From contig NZ_FOUA01000001.1 in NCBI RefSeq assembly GCF_900114735.1, positions 880,278 through 944,277 of the forward strand: DNA of 64,000 nucleotides, given 5' to 3'. Source of the stretch: Halopseudomonas bauzanensis (GTDB lineage: Bacteria > Pseudomonadota > Gammaproteobacteria > Pseudomonadales > Pseudomonadaceae). Under the pieces are notes generated by a model that searched no databases, had not been told where the DNA came from, and worked only from the letters and a program-made list of their open reading frames with translations. Of this stretch, positions 6,104 through 16,400 are shown piece by piece. Each line of letters starts with the position of its first letter. The first letter of the stretch is position 1. The translations under genes were made by a program, and so were the position numbers.

Positions 6104-8637
6104 GTGACGCGCGCTACGCATTAGCAGGCTACCAAACACGCGCGGTCGAAGCGCTGACTGGGGTGATCCGCAGGGTCGCGGAATACCATGATGAATACCC
6201 GGAACATCGCGATAAGATTGCGCTCAAAAGCGGCGTAACGCTGCTGCAGGCACCGACTGGATCGGGAAAAACGCTGATGCTAGGGCGCGCTCTAGAAGAG
6301 TTACGAGGGTCGCTATCGCGTCCCGTCGTTTGGTTCTGGTTCGCACCCTATTCAGGGCTAGTTACACAAACCCGCAATGCGATTGCTGATCAATGCAGCA
6401 CGCTACGAGTGCGTTCTATTTTCAAGGACCGCGTACCCATGGGCACACGGGATGGTGATGTGTTTGTGCAGACTTGGGGCGCTGTGGCTTCCAACGACAA
6501 GGACGCTCGAAAAGTACGCCGTACCAAGGAAAGCGCACTCTCCCTTGATGACATGATCAAAACCTTGCGCAGCGATGGTTTCTTCGTGGGTGTGGTGATC
6601 GATGAGGCACATCTGAATTTTGGGGCGTCGGCGAAGGCGGCAGCAGATTTTTATCTGAATGTTTTGAAGCCCGATTTTACGGTTTTGGCGACGGCAACAC
6701 CCAATGATGACAAACTTGAAGCGTTTGAGGCTCAAGCCGGGATTGAAGTCGCCAGCCGCGTGATCGTCCCGCGCGCCGATGTAGTCTCGGCGGGTCTGAA
6801 CAAGGAAGGCCTGATGATGGGCGTGATCAGGATATCTGACGCAGACCGCGAGCTGGTCGACCACGAGCAGGCCACCTTGACCGCCGGATGGACCCAGCAT
6901 CTGCGCGTCAAGAAACGACTAGCTGAGCGAGACATTGCCCTAACACCGCTCATGCTGGTGCAAGTCGAGGACCAAGAGAAGGGCGGCGACGATCCGGTAG
7001 CTCGAGTACACGAAAAGCTGATCGAGATTGGCGTGTCTGAGTCTGCCATTGCAACACACACCTCTGGCCAGCCAGACCCAGACTTCCATACGCTTGCTTA
7101 CGATCCTCAAAAAGAGGTACTGATCTTTAAGGTCGCGGTTGCGACCGGTTTCGATGCACCCCGTGCTTGGACCCTGGTATCTGTGCGCCCAAACAGGGGC
7201 AAGGAATTTGGCCTCCAGATCGTGGGTCGTATCATGCGTGTGCATCCGCTAATTCGCCCCTTTCATGGGCAGGATAGCTTGCTGGATCGCGGTTACGTTT
7301 TCTTGACCGATCCCGAGATGCAAGCGGGCATCGATGCAGCTGTCGAAGAGGTCAAGGCAGTGCGCCAGAGCATCGAACTGATCACAGATCGGCTGGACGT
7401 TGTGGAGTACGGCAATGGCGCGAAACCACTCGGATGTTCGGAGGCTATCGCACCATCTCAGTACCAGCCGTCTCTACCATCCAGCACAGAAGATCGCCAG
7501 ATTCGACTCGCAGATTTAATTGAAAGTGGCTTTGTAAACCCGGAAGTGGCGAAGCTAACTGAAACTGAGCAGGATCGTGCCATCTTGGTAGGCGAAGCTT
7601 GGCAGCAGATGAGCCAAACGCCGCTGTTCGGAAATTTGCCGGAAGTCACACGCCCTGCATCTTTGGCCAGCGCCTCGGCCAAGCCCAACCTTCGCTCCTA
7701 TCCATTGCGCAGGGATATCGCCCTTCCTAAAGGGCTTTGGCGGGAGTTGCCCCCGGACCCCGGCAGTGCGGATCAGCTGGTCGATGACATTGCGAAGCTT
7801 TTCTGCAGCAGCTCGAATATCGCTTCTTTACTACAAAAACGGAAAACCAAGGCAAAGATGAGCCTACGGGACTTGTTTATCGCGAATATGACAGAAGAGG
7901 TAGAGCTGCGCTTAAGCCTGTCAAACGCGCGGGTTGCTGAGAAGGCGCAGATGGCCTTCAACTTCAACGATACCATTGATCCGCGCTTGCTCAAACGCGC
8001 TTTGATTAAGGAGCTGCGTCGTGTTGTCGATGATGAAGGCATTGATGCCGAAGAGAATGATCTTAGGCGCGCGTTAGACTTAGCAGTCATGGCTGAGCCG
8101 GAAAAGCTTAAGAATGCAATGAAGACGGCCCAAGGGCGCAACGTTAGGCTATCCAATGCGGAGCCGATTCCTTCCAGCTACTTTGGTCCGGAAGGATTAC
8201 CTGCAGCCCAAAAGGCGGCCTACGGCGTATTTCCTGCGCGGCTGAATAAGGAGGAGCAAAAATTCTTAGAACTCCTTGAAGCAGATGGAACTGGCACCGT
8301 TCTCTGGTGGATGCGCAATCCTGAAAACGAACGCTGGGCGACCAGGATCGTTCTACCAAGCGGGAAAAACTTCTTTCCAGACTTTGTAGTTGGGGTCGCG
8401 GGACGAGCAACACCGGATGCGATCGCGCTCGTCGAAATTAAAGATGACGGTGAAACCGGGCGTCTACATTCCGACCGAAATCTCGATAAGATCAGGGTGC
8501 AACACCGTGAGTACAAGAATGTGTTCTGGACGTATCGAGACAATGGCAGATGGGTGCGGGCAAGGTATGCGGAAGGTCTGCACCGAATAGTGCCGAAGGA
8601 TATGTTCGCGATAAGTGAAATGGTTTTCTTGGAATGA
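6100..8637 (+). CDS. res: Type III-like restriction subunit (Res): DEAD-box translocase with PD-(D/E)XK nuclease
   Basis: An 845-residue SF2 ATPase. The Walker A APTGSGKT is at 51-58, the Walker B DEAH at 168-171, and a motif VI-like QIVGRIMRVH segment lies about residue 375. The C-terminal domain carries a nuclease signature with PDF at 760-762 and EIK at 779-781. In type III enzymes Res needs Mod to find its site, then uses ATP to communicate along DNA and cut when two inverted unmodified sites meet. It overlaps mod by four bases and all key residues are present, so the pair is likely active. It converges on the SEC-C gene, with remnants of an IS3 transposase and other genes in the 575-base gap. 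Confidence 0.9.
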   Translation: MSDARYALAGYQTRAVEALTGVIRRVAEYHDEYPEHRDKIALKSGVTLLQAPTGSGKTLMLGRALEELRGSLSRPVVWFWFAPYSGLVTQTRNAIADQCSTLRVRSIFKDRVPMGTRDGDVFVQTWGAVASNDKDARKVRRTKESALSLDDMIKTLRSDGFFVGVVIDEAHLNFGASAKAAADFYLNVLKPDFTVLATATPNDDKLEAFEAQAGIEVASRVIVPRADVVSAGLNKEGLMMGVIRISDADRELVDHEQATLTAGWTQHLRVKKRLAERDIALTPLMLVQVEDQEKGGDDPVARVHEKLIEIGVSESAIATHTSGQPDPDFHTLAYDPQKEVLIFKVAVATGFDAPRAWTLVSVRPNRGKEFGLQIVGRIMRVHPLIRPFHGQDSLLDRGYVFLTDPEMQAGIDAAVEEVKAVRQSIELITDRLDVVEYGNGAKPLGCSEAIAPSQYQPSLPSSTEDRQIRLADLIESGFVNPEVAKLTETEQDRAILVGEAWQQMSQTPLFGNLPEVTRPASLASASAKPNLRSYPLRRDIALPKGLWRELPPDPGSADQLVDDIAKLFCSSSNIASLLQKRKTKAKMSLRDLFIANMTEEVELRLSLSNARVAEKAQMAFNFNDTIDPRLLKRALIKELRRVVDDEGIDAEENDLRRALDLAVMAEPEKLKNAMKTAQGRNVRLSNAEPIPSSYFGPEGLPAAQKAAYGVFPARLNKEEQKFLELLEADGTGTVLWWMRNPENERWATRIVLPSGKNFFPDFVVGVAGRATPDAIALVEIKDDGETGRLHSDRNLDKIRVQHREYKNVFWTYRDNGRWVRARYAEGLHRIVPKDMFAISEMVFLE

Positions 8638-8730
8638 CTACCCGTCACTACACTTGGTGGGCCGAGCCGAAGTCAGCGCGACCCGAGAATCTCTCGGGGT
8701 TGCCCGGCCTGATCACACACTTCTGGCTAG

Positions 8731-8916
8731 AAGCGCGGCGGTGCCTATGGCTACCGCAAAATCTTTCACAACCTGCGTGAGATCAGTGAGCTCTGTGGCA
8801 AACATATTGTTGCTCAACTAATGCGTCTGGACGGACCGCAGACGGGTTATCGGCGTCGTCCAGGCAGTTATGATGGCAAGCCTCCAATGGCCTCTCCGAA
8901 TCATCTCGAGCGTTAA
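8731..8916 (+). pseudogene. IS3-family transposase (OrfB) fragment
   Basis: The plus frame reads GGAYGYRKIFHNLREISELC, then GKHIVAQLMRLDG and TGYRRRPGSYDGKP, ending at SPNHLER-stop. This is the region just before the DDE catalytic domain in IS3-family OrfB, and the catalytic part is missing. The reading in front breaks with a stop and frame shifts. No terminal inverted repeats remain, so only a decayed piece is left. Confidence 0.75.
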
Positions 8917-8949
8917 GTACTGGGCGGGTTACCGGCCCGCCCGGTGCTC

Positions 8950-9135
8950 CTACCAGTACAACCCCGCCGCCTCGGCGAATGCTGACCGCTGATTGCTGCC
9001 GCCCTTCACCTCAATGCTTGGGATGGACTCAATCAGTCGGAGATAGTGCGAAAACTGGGTGTCGAACGGCAGGCCGTTTCGAAGGCTCTGAAGTCACTGA
9101 CGTCAATCCCTCGGATGCTCCAGTTGAAGGATTAG
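8950..9135. pseudogene. Gene remnant(s) with coding-like readings on both strands
   Basis: On the minus strand, 9090 to 8950 reads 46 codons, opening QSLRNGLPFD and closing with QRSAFAEAAGLYW-stop; the frame is closed further upstream. On the plus strand, 8989-9135 reads LHLNAWDGLNQSEIVRKLGV followed by ERQAVSKALKSL, which looks like a helix-turn-helix. Only one of the two is likely to be real, and I cannot tell which. Either way it is a short 3' fragment, not a whole gene. Confidence 0.4.
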
Positions 9136-9212
9136 AAACGCCAAGGAAAATTTTAGCGGCTAAAAACAAGCTCTATCCCTGAACGGGTTCCAGCCATCTG
9201 CGCTAACTATAC

Positions 9213-11546
9213 CTATCGGCCATGACACCTCTTATATTTTTTGCCACCACCGCACGGACAGGGCTCATTTCGGCCGATTTTTTTGTCCCCGACAACAGGC
9301 ATTACTTTTTCTTGCAGGCCAAGATTGACTGAACGCGCACGGTTAGCTACTCGCGCAGCGCCTTCGTAAATGTGGGCGTTTTCCTCTGTTCGCTCTTTCG
9401 GTATGTGGACTGAGAAAGACTGCGCTCGGTGATAAATACCATCGCCGCTAACTTCTGCCACGATGCCGATAACATTAGAAACCTTGAGGCTCAGCGCAGC
9501 CGCGCTGGCCTTGTCATTCACCTTGGTCCAGTCAATCAGCCGACCGTGTCGTTGAAGCCAAATGAAGAGCGACTCGCTATCTCCAGACAGAGTAAAGTAG
9601 CGAGCAGGATGCAGGTTCAGGGTTTGGCGAAGATCGGACAGCATCTTGGCCAAATCATTCCGACCCTCCCCTCCTAAGTTACGGATAGAGCTCTCAGCTA
9701 AAAGCCACCCACTCGCTCTGTTGCCGTCGAGTGCCCCAAGCAACTTCAACACCTCTTCCGGGAAGTCCTGTGTGGGAAACGGTCCACTTTCCCAGTCTTC
9801 ACCCTCGAAGCTTCTGTCAATGATGTCACTCATGCCATCCCAGATAAGCATATTAACCTTATCGTCCTTCAATTCATCAGCGATGTCCTGATCAAATCGG
9901 TTCTTTTTCAGATACGCACCCAAGTGGTCGAATTCATCAAAGAGATGAGCTCTACGCATGCCGGCCACAGCCTGCCGTACTTCCATGTAGTGGATGAACT
10001 CGCCGGGTGTAGGTAGAAAACGCTTGAGAACAAATAACTCATCGATGGACAGCGAAACGAAGGCGTGCTGTCCAAGTAGCGGCTCAACCTGCGGTAGCTC
10101 CTTGCAGTATGTAGAAAAAGGAGAGAAGGACTCGACCGTCAGCCCAATCGGCACCATCACTCGGTAGACGGAGCGGCAGACACGAGCACATTCTTCGTAT
10201 CTGCCGCCTGTCCGGTAGTAGAGCGGCACTTCATCCTCTGAATTCAGATAATTGAAGAAGCGCTCACATTGCTTGTAGGCTTTGAGTACCAGGTCCTGCA
10301 CGGACTGAGCGTGGCGGCCGAAATCAAGCGCTGGTGATGCGATGGTCGCAGCAGCACCCGCTTTGGCTTCAACAAGAAACAGCACATCATCAATCAAGAT
10401 GAGGGTGTCATTTTCGGACCATTGCTTGCTGGTGGGATCTTTATAATAAACTTCCTGGAAAACCTTGGCACCGGGAAGCTGAGCGGCCAGAATGTCGGAA
10501 AAGGCAGCTTCACTCATCTGCTTCTGTCTATCCTCGAAGGTCTTCCTATAATCCGGCTTTCGCTGAAGTAAATTATAAAGAAGCGCACGATACCCCGCGT
10601 CGCGGGTAAAACAAGGGTCGACGGCGTAGTAGTCCGATCCCAGCTGGATAAGAGGCTTCTTCCGAGCGGGCAGTGTCCGATAGGGGGTCCCCGAAAAATC
10701 CCCCACAGCGAAGAACTCGGTTTCTTCTCCGCGCTGATAGGCCAGATCAGCCAGTAGGGTCGGTGGCAGCCTCGTGTGACGACTTACATTGGCAACGCCG
10801 CCGCGAAACATGTCATCTATTGCTCGCCCAACGGTTTTCGACTGTTCTGCATTGGTCGCCATCCATGCCTCCATGACGTTTTCAAGAGGCTTGCTCTCCG
10901 CAGCAGCGAAAGCCTGAGCTGCCTCAAACTGCGCCATAATCTCCCGAACAGCCTCGGAGTGCCCCGTGCGCGTGGCGTCGGCCATAGCTTGGAAACCTTC
11001 CGCGATATCAGCGGCACCGACACCGTACACTTCTTTCAAGACATCATCGTGTGGCATCAACACGTAGCGGTAGAACTCACCTTCCAAAACTTGGTAGCGG
11101 TTGCCACGGAGCATAACCCAAGTGGATTTCACGCGGAATTCAATGTCGGCCGTATCCGGACCAAAGACTCCGTCTTTGGTATTGGCAGACGTGACCATGG
11201 CAAAAAACATGGCCTTCTCTCGAAGTTTTCGACCAAGCTCATACAGCTCGGTGCATCGGGCTTCGTCGAACGTTACGTTTACAGGATCAGCATCTGACGC
11301 GAGCACCGCATGCACATACTCCAGCAGGAACTGGTTTTCATTGATCAAGTCGTTCGGACCGTCTTCTGCGCGTTGCTCCTCGGCAGCGCTTTGGTCTGCC
11401 AGCGCTTTCATCATATGCTGGGCGTAAATGTAGCCGAGCAGATCATGCGGAGGCATCGCGACTATCAGCTCGCGCATGGAGGCGGATATGGCTTCCATGT
11501 CCTTCAACAGGGAAGCAGCGACCTCTTTCTGTTTTTTATCGTACAT
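9213..11546 (-). CDS. Unrecognised large protein with PD-(D/E)XK-like nuclease motif and C-terminal SEC-C zinc knuckle
   Basis: A 777-residue protein and the third gene of the minus-strand operon. Residues 361-397 contain KVFQEVYYKD, then ENDTLILIDDVLFLVEAKAG, which fits a restriction-endonuclease fold with E365, D380 and E393-x-K395. The last 20 residues (GRNEPCPCGGGKKYKRCHGR) form a SEC-C knuckle with C763, C765, C775 and H776, a zinc-binding tail also found on SecA and many nuclease-like proteins. The N-terminal 300 residues are mostly helical and match no family I know. There is no signal peptide, so it is cytosolic. It starts 127 bases behind the 569-residue gene and may be translated independently. 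A nucleic-acid-cutting effector role is inferred from motif and context. Confidence 0.65.
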   Translation of the reverse strand: MYDKKQKEVAASLLKDMEAISASMRELIVAMPPHDLLGYIYAQHMMKALADQSAAEEQRAEDGPNDLINENQFLLEYVHAVLASDADPVNVTFDEARCTELYELGRKLREKAMFFAMVTSANTKDGVFGPDTADIEFRVKSTWVMLRGNRYQVLEGEFYRYVLMPHDDVLKEVYGVGAADIAEGFQAMADATRTGHSEAVREIMAQFEAAQAFAAAESKPLENVMEAWMATNAEQSKTVGRAIDDMFRGGVANVSRHTRLPPTLLADLAYQRGEETEFFAVGDFSGTPYRTLPARKKPLIQLGSDYYAVDPCFTRDAGYRALLYNLLQRKPDYRKTFEDRQKQMSEAAFSDILAAQLPGAKVFQEVYYKDPTSKQWSENDTLILIDDVLFLVEAKAGAAATIASPALDFGRHAQSVQDLVLKAYKQCERFFNYLNSEDEVPLYYRTGGRYEECARVCRSVYRVMVPIGLTVESFSPFSTYCKELPQVEPLLGQHAFVSLSIDELFVLKRFLPTPGEFIHYMEVRQAVAGMRRAHLFDEFDHLGAYLKKNRFDQDIADELKDDKVNMLIWDGMSDIIDRSFEGEDWESGPFPTQDFPEEVLKLLGALDGNRASGWLLAESSIRNLGGEGRNDLAKMLSDLRQTLNLHPARYFTLSGDSESLFIWLQRHGRLIDWTKVNDKASAAALSLKVSNVIGIVAEVSGDGIYHRAQSFSVHIPKERTEENAHIYEGAARVANRARSVNLGLQEKVMPVVGDKKIGRNEPCPCGGGKKYKRCHGR

Positions 11547-11673
11547 AGCTACTTATGCCTGATGTTTCTGAATCCGCCAGTCGGCCGGGAGGGGCCGAAC
11601 CCGCGGGGGCACAAAACGCACCCACTTGTTTGTAGAGTCGCGGTTAGCCTAGGACGCGCCGATGCGCAGACTT

Positions 11674-13383
11674 TCAAGGATTGAGAGCTTCCACATCCAG
11701 AGCCAGTAGTACGGCGTCGAAAGCCTTGTCGCACTCACCCACCAACCACTTGAAGTGAGCGCGCAGCGTCCCGTGGGTGGATCGTGCTAGCCTTTCCTCT
11801 TTGTCCTTCTCAATGACCGAACTGTGAGCCCGGAGCGTGCTCCGCAGTCCGTGCAACCTTGAAAACGGCGTGAGCGTGGTCATGGCCTGGCCCTCGGACA
11901 GTCCGGTGGCAACCAGAATCGCCCCCAGAACCCGAAGCGACGCCCAACTGGACTCCGCTTTTGCGCCCTTGTCTTCCAGGACCTTGCGCAATGGCTTGAG
12001 TAGGAACCCCTCGACCACCAACTGGTCAAGAGCCATGATCTCGTTGGCCCACTCGAACGTCGAATCGGTTGCCGGATAGCGGGTGGCATCGAGATGCTCG
12101 GGGCTCCGGGGCAGCCACCATGCGGGCGGCGCGTCGTTGAGTTTTCCGATCTTGTATTTCAAAAGGTGGAGCGGGTCGTACTCCAAGCTGAACTCGCCCA
12201 TGATGTCGTTTTCATGGGCGCGCTTCGAGATGGGGCCCTTCGGCCACTCGTTGAACGACTGCCAGTAGCGCTGCTCTTCAATCGGCAGGCGTGCGAGATC
12301 CCCGATGTAGGCGTGCACCTGCCCTGCTTCGTTGATGTCGTAACCCTTCAGATGCCACGCGTTGCGGCAGCTGATCGTGCGGTCATTGAGGGTATACTTC
12401 TCGGGGTCAGACTTGAAGCGATGCAGGACATCCGCTCGGAAGAAAGCGGGTGAAATTTCCCACGGAAGGTCCGATTCCTGAAAGTAGTTTGAGAGGAACT
12501 CGGGAGCGCAGGACGTCTCAACCTCTACGCAATTCTTGCGATCAAAGATCTTAAAGATCGCGTATTCGCGCTTGGTCGGGTTCGACTCTTCCTTCCACTC
12601 GTCGATCAGTTGCTGCAGTGGGATAGCGGAGCGGACGATCATCCGGCCGTTTACGTAGCTGGCATTGGCGATGCCACCACCGTGATAGAAGAGGTCAGGA
12701 GTCCGTCGGTCAATTCGGTCGTGATCGCCCCAGCCGTTGAAGCTGCCCGGGACAAAGCGCGTGAAGTCGAACAGGAACACCAACGCCATGTCCGCCAGCG
12801 TCATGTACGTCGAGAGATCTCTAGCGAGAATTGTGACGGCCGTGAGGCTTTCGCGGCCGTTTCCGAGGTCAGCTCGCAGGACGCGGATCACATCCTCGAT
12901 ATCGCCGTGGCCATCGAGCCGGCAGTAGGCATTGCGCTCGGATACGAAGTGTAGGCCGAGGGAATGTACCAGTTTCTGGTTCAACTCGAGGGGACTCTCT
13001 CCCTTTTGCACGCCGTGAAACGTTCGGCGGAAGATCAGCTTCTCGCCACCAGAGAGCGACTTGCCCGCATGCCTCAGCGGCGGATCAAGGTAAACCTTGT
13101 GACCTTCACCGCCTCCGTAGCTCTTCTGGATTACCCAGCTCTCGTCAGTCTGGACAAAGCCGCGCATCAAGTCTTCCTGGTCTGCAGGCGTCACCTGCTT
13201 AGCAGGAGCGAGCACACCGTGTATCAAGACGGCCGGGCCACTTGCGTAGATGACGATTTCCTCGCTCTGCGCATTCGCCTTGAGGAACGCGACCGAATCT
13301 TCTGCGCCGACGAGCCAGTTGGCGGCTGTGCCAGCTGGAGCCTGCGCGAGGGCTTTTAGCCTCGCCATGAGTCGATGGGTCAT
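11674..13383 (-). CDS. Unrecognised 569-residue protein of the three-gene operon
   Basis: I do not recognise this family. The protein is soluble, without signal peptide or membrane segments. A glycine-rich SYGGGEGHK lies near residue 110, a SERNAYCRLDGHGDIEDV block lies near residue 155, and the middle is rich in aromatic residues. The C-terminal 80 residues are helical and contain RSTLRAH (514-520). That spacing resembles the R-x4-6-H of HEPN ribonucleases, but the resemblance is weak. It starts 55 bases after the 1266-residue gene and reads in the same direction, so co-expression is likely. Lying between two proteins with nuclease motifs, it could be a sensor, adaptor or third effector; this is inference only. 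Confidence 0.55.
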   Translation of the reverse strand: MTHRLMARLKALAQAPAGTAANWLVGAEDSVAFLKANAQSEEIVIYASGPAVLIHGVLAPAKQVTPADQEDLMRGFVQTDESWVIQKSYGGGEGHKVYLDPPLRHAGKSLSGGEKLIFRRTFHGVQKGESPLELNQKLVHSLGLHFVSERNAYCRLDGHGDIEDVIRVLRADLGNGRESLTAVTILARDLSTYMTLADMALVFLFDFTRFVPGSFNGWGDHDRIDRRTPDLFYHGGGIANASYVNGRMIVRSAIPLQQLIDEWKEESNPTKREYAIFKIFDRKNCVEVETSCAPEFLSNYFQESDLPWEISPAFFRADVLHRFKSDPEKYTLNDRTISCRNAWHLKGYDINEAGQVHAYIGDLARLPIEEQRYWQSFNEWPKGPISKRAHENDIMGEFSLEYDPLHLLKYKIGKLNDAPPAWWLPRSPEHLDATRYPATDSTFEWANEIMALDQLVVEGFLLKPLRKVLEDKGAKAESSWASLRVLGAILVATGLSEGQAMTTLTPFSRLHGLRSTLRAHSSVIEKDKEERLARSTHGTLRAHFKWLVGECDKAFDAVLLALDVEALNP

Positions 13384-13438
13384 ATGGAAGCAGCCTTTGC
13401 AGTCAGGAGTACGGTGGGATTGCTTGGATTTGACAGGC

Positions 13439-16400
13439 TCAAGGCAGGCCTGCGACCATGAATAGCTCGGTCTTTAGCCAAGAATCCAACGTCGAAATTC
13501 TCACAAAGTGGGTCGACACAGGGTAGGGAGGGTGAACCATCCAGTAGTAGATGTCCCTGCTGACGTAGAGTTCGACATAGCGCTCTGGAGCGTTGGCGGG
13601 CTTTGGCCATCCGAGGAGCTCCAATATCCGGGTTCGGTGCTGCTCCAAGAAGGCACCTCTGCGGAGTACCTTTCCGATCTGGCCCTTGTCCCCCTCCTTG
13701 CGCCCAAAGATCTTGTCGCGAATCCGGCGACCGTCCTTCATTGTATAGAACGGCTGGTTGTACTTGCACTCGACCGCGACCATGAGATTGTGGCCGGGCC
13801 AATACGCGAGGGCGTCGAAGTCGCCAACATCTTCGAATCCTTCGGTTCGAAACTTCCGGTAGAAGTCGATGCCCCGCGCGACAAACGGGGTATGCCGGCG
13901 GAAGATCTCTTCATTGCGGAATTCCAGCCGCCTCTCGATGCCGGCCTTCACCTGCCGAACGACGGGCTCGATGTTAGGCCAACCGAAATCGGCAGGCAAG
14001 TAGCCATCGCGAACCGAGGACATCCAATTGAACATGCAGCGACTCGCCGTCTCCGCGCCCCATCTCAGCTCATCACCGACCTGCACCAGTGGCCGGATGG
14101 CGTATCGGTGAACACGCTTGCTGTGTTCCCAGTAGGGCACCTCCGCCTCTTGGACATCTCGGCCGGCGAGGCGCAGAAGCCCAGTCTCTGAGAGGGTCAG
14201 GAATGCAACGATGCGCTCTGCCTTTTCCTGTTCAAGGTCCTTGATCTCGGCGACAAGCTTCCCTGCCAGTTTGTCTGGACTGGCGCCGTAAGAAAGCGAT
14301 AGCTCCTTGGCGAAACCGTGGTGCTGAGCTTGGGCCAGCACGGACAGGGAGGTGATCAGGTCCGACAGGTTGAATCCAAGGTCGGTCTCAAAAGCGTAGT
14401 TGAAATCGGTTGACTCCGACAGGGCCTCCGACTCTCCCTCAACCGCGTCCTTGGGGTTTTCACCCTGGCCAAGGCGTGTCTTAGCGTACTCGCGTGCGAA
14501 CCGAGCCTCCCGGTCGTTGGAGCTGTCGGAGTAGAAGACCTCCGGGATGAACGAATCGTTGATGGCGACGCCTGCAACATCGACCCCGTTGTGGAGGACG
14601 TCGCTAGCTCCTGCAAGCGACATGAGCCAGTCAGTTTTACCGAGCAGCTCACGCAACACATTGGGAGTGACCTCGCCGGGCCCAGATACCGTATTGCTGA
14701 CAGCCTTCTCCAACAGGTATCGGTAGTGACGGGCTAAAGTGCCGTATTGCTCGCGCGCCTTTTCAACAGCATCAACTCGATCGTATTCCACCTCGTGAGA
14801 CAGGCTCTGGCGGGCTCTTTCAATCCTTCCACGCTCGGTGGCTAGCAGCGCATCGTGTTGTTCGATGCACGCTCGAATCAGCTGAAGTCGGTCGATCTGT
14901 GCGAGCCGTCCTTCGATGCGAAGCCTGAACTGAGCGCTGGCCAGGTCAATTTTCTCTTTTGCTTTCGACAGCGCGTATCGGCCAGGTTCCAGCCCCAGGT
15001 CTCGGATTACCTCTGCGAGTTGCTTGCGAGCCAGCTTGTAGTCTGACATCCTCGGAATGACGACCGGTGGGTGGGCGGGAACATCGACGCGCCGAGTGGC
15101 AACTCGCAGCGTGTACCGAGCGAGCTTCCCCCACGTTGAAAGAACCTCTTCCTCCAGGCCCGCCGGGAGTGTCATGTCGAGGGCGTCATGGCTCTTGCGT
15201 ATCGTTTCCGCAAGGCACTGCACCTCAAAACTCCCGTCGGTAGCGCCGGTCAAGCCAGCAAGCACCGCACGAAGATCAACATCGAGGTAAATGACTGCAG
15301 CTCTGCCCAAACTCCCTTCGGCAGCAGTTACGACCGGACCCACACTCTTAGGCGTGCCAAAGTCCCCGTCGTCATTGCCGATGACGGTGCTGGATGCGCT
15401 GCGTTTGCAGACGAACAGAACTTGGTCCAACTGGAACAGTGGCGCGGTAGCCAGTAGCCCACTGCATCGAAAAGAGCTGTCGGCGAGGATCTGGATGAAC
15501 AGGTCGATCATGCGCCCATCTTCTAGGTCTAGGTCGTCCTTGATTTCCAGCAAAGCTTGAACAGTGCAATTACCGATCAGGGTGGAGTAGGCGATGAGCT
15601 TGCGGCTGCGCGATTTCATCTCTATGACGCCTTCCGTCCCTCCACTTAGTAGCCAGCCGGATGTGCGGTCGGGAAAGATGCGAGGGGCACGCGACCAGAA
15701 ATCCGCTAGTAACTTGAACCGCCAGGATGTGCCCCAGCTTGGGTCAAGACAAATCATCGTAGGCTCAATGGCGCCATCAACCAGCACCTCGTCAGTGTCC
15801 TTGAATGAAGCGAATAGATCGGCAGGTCCGCTGGAAAAGGGAGTTAAGACCGATCGTTGCCTATCGCAAAAAGCCCAGTAACGCTGCAGATCCTCCAGAT
15901 CCGTCAGGCTGTCGAAGATGGTGATCAAATCCGCTAGCGGCAGGAGTCGCAGGGGTTTTTCAGGAAGGTTGAGCATTCCTGCAGAGGTGCCCGCCAAAGT
16001 AGGAGCGAGGATGATGTGCAGTTCATCAGCTGATGGGCCATTAATACCATCCTTCGAGAGCAGGATCTCTGGGCCTCCAACGATCTTGAAACGAATGTTC
16101 TTTGCCTGTCGGGCCTTGGCTAAAACGGCGACGGCGATCGCCGACTGCTTGTCGAGCAGATCATGATCGCAAGCGCAAACAAGATACACACCTGCCGCCG
16201 CGGAGGTCACACTGCTGATGGGAAGCTCTCTGCATACATCGCTGTCAAGAACCAACATCACCGGGCCTTGCAGCGTGCCATCAAAGCGCTCGAAGACAAA
16301 CCGGCCCAGCCTACGGTGCACTTCATGGCTAACACTCGCTGCGCTCTTCTTTGCCCAATGATCTACGACCGTCCCAGCAGCACTCCGTACTGCCATCGGA

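Larger units (their letters stand above)
8638..9212. other. Junk-like spacer between convergent defence operons
   Basis: No intact gene. It contains an IS3-type transposase fragment (8731-8916), a hairpin GGGCGGG / CCCGCCC (8922-8942) and a second gene remnant (about 8950-9135). This looks like a recombination junction where older mobile DNA was trimmed. Confidence 0.6.
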
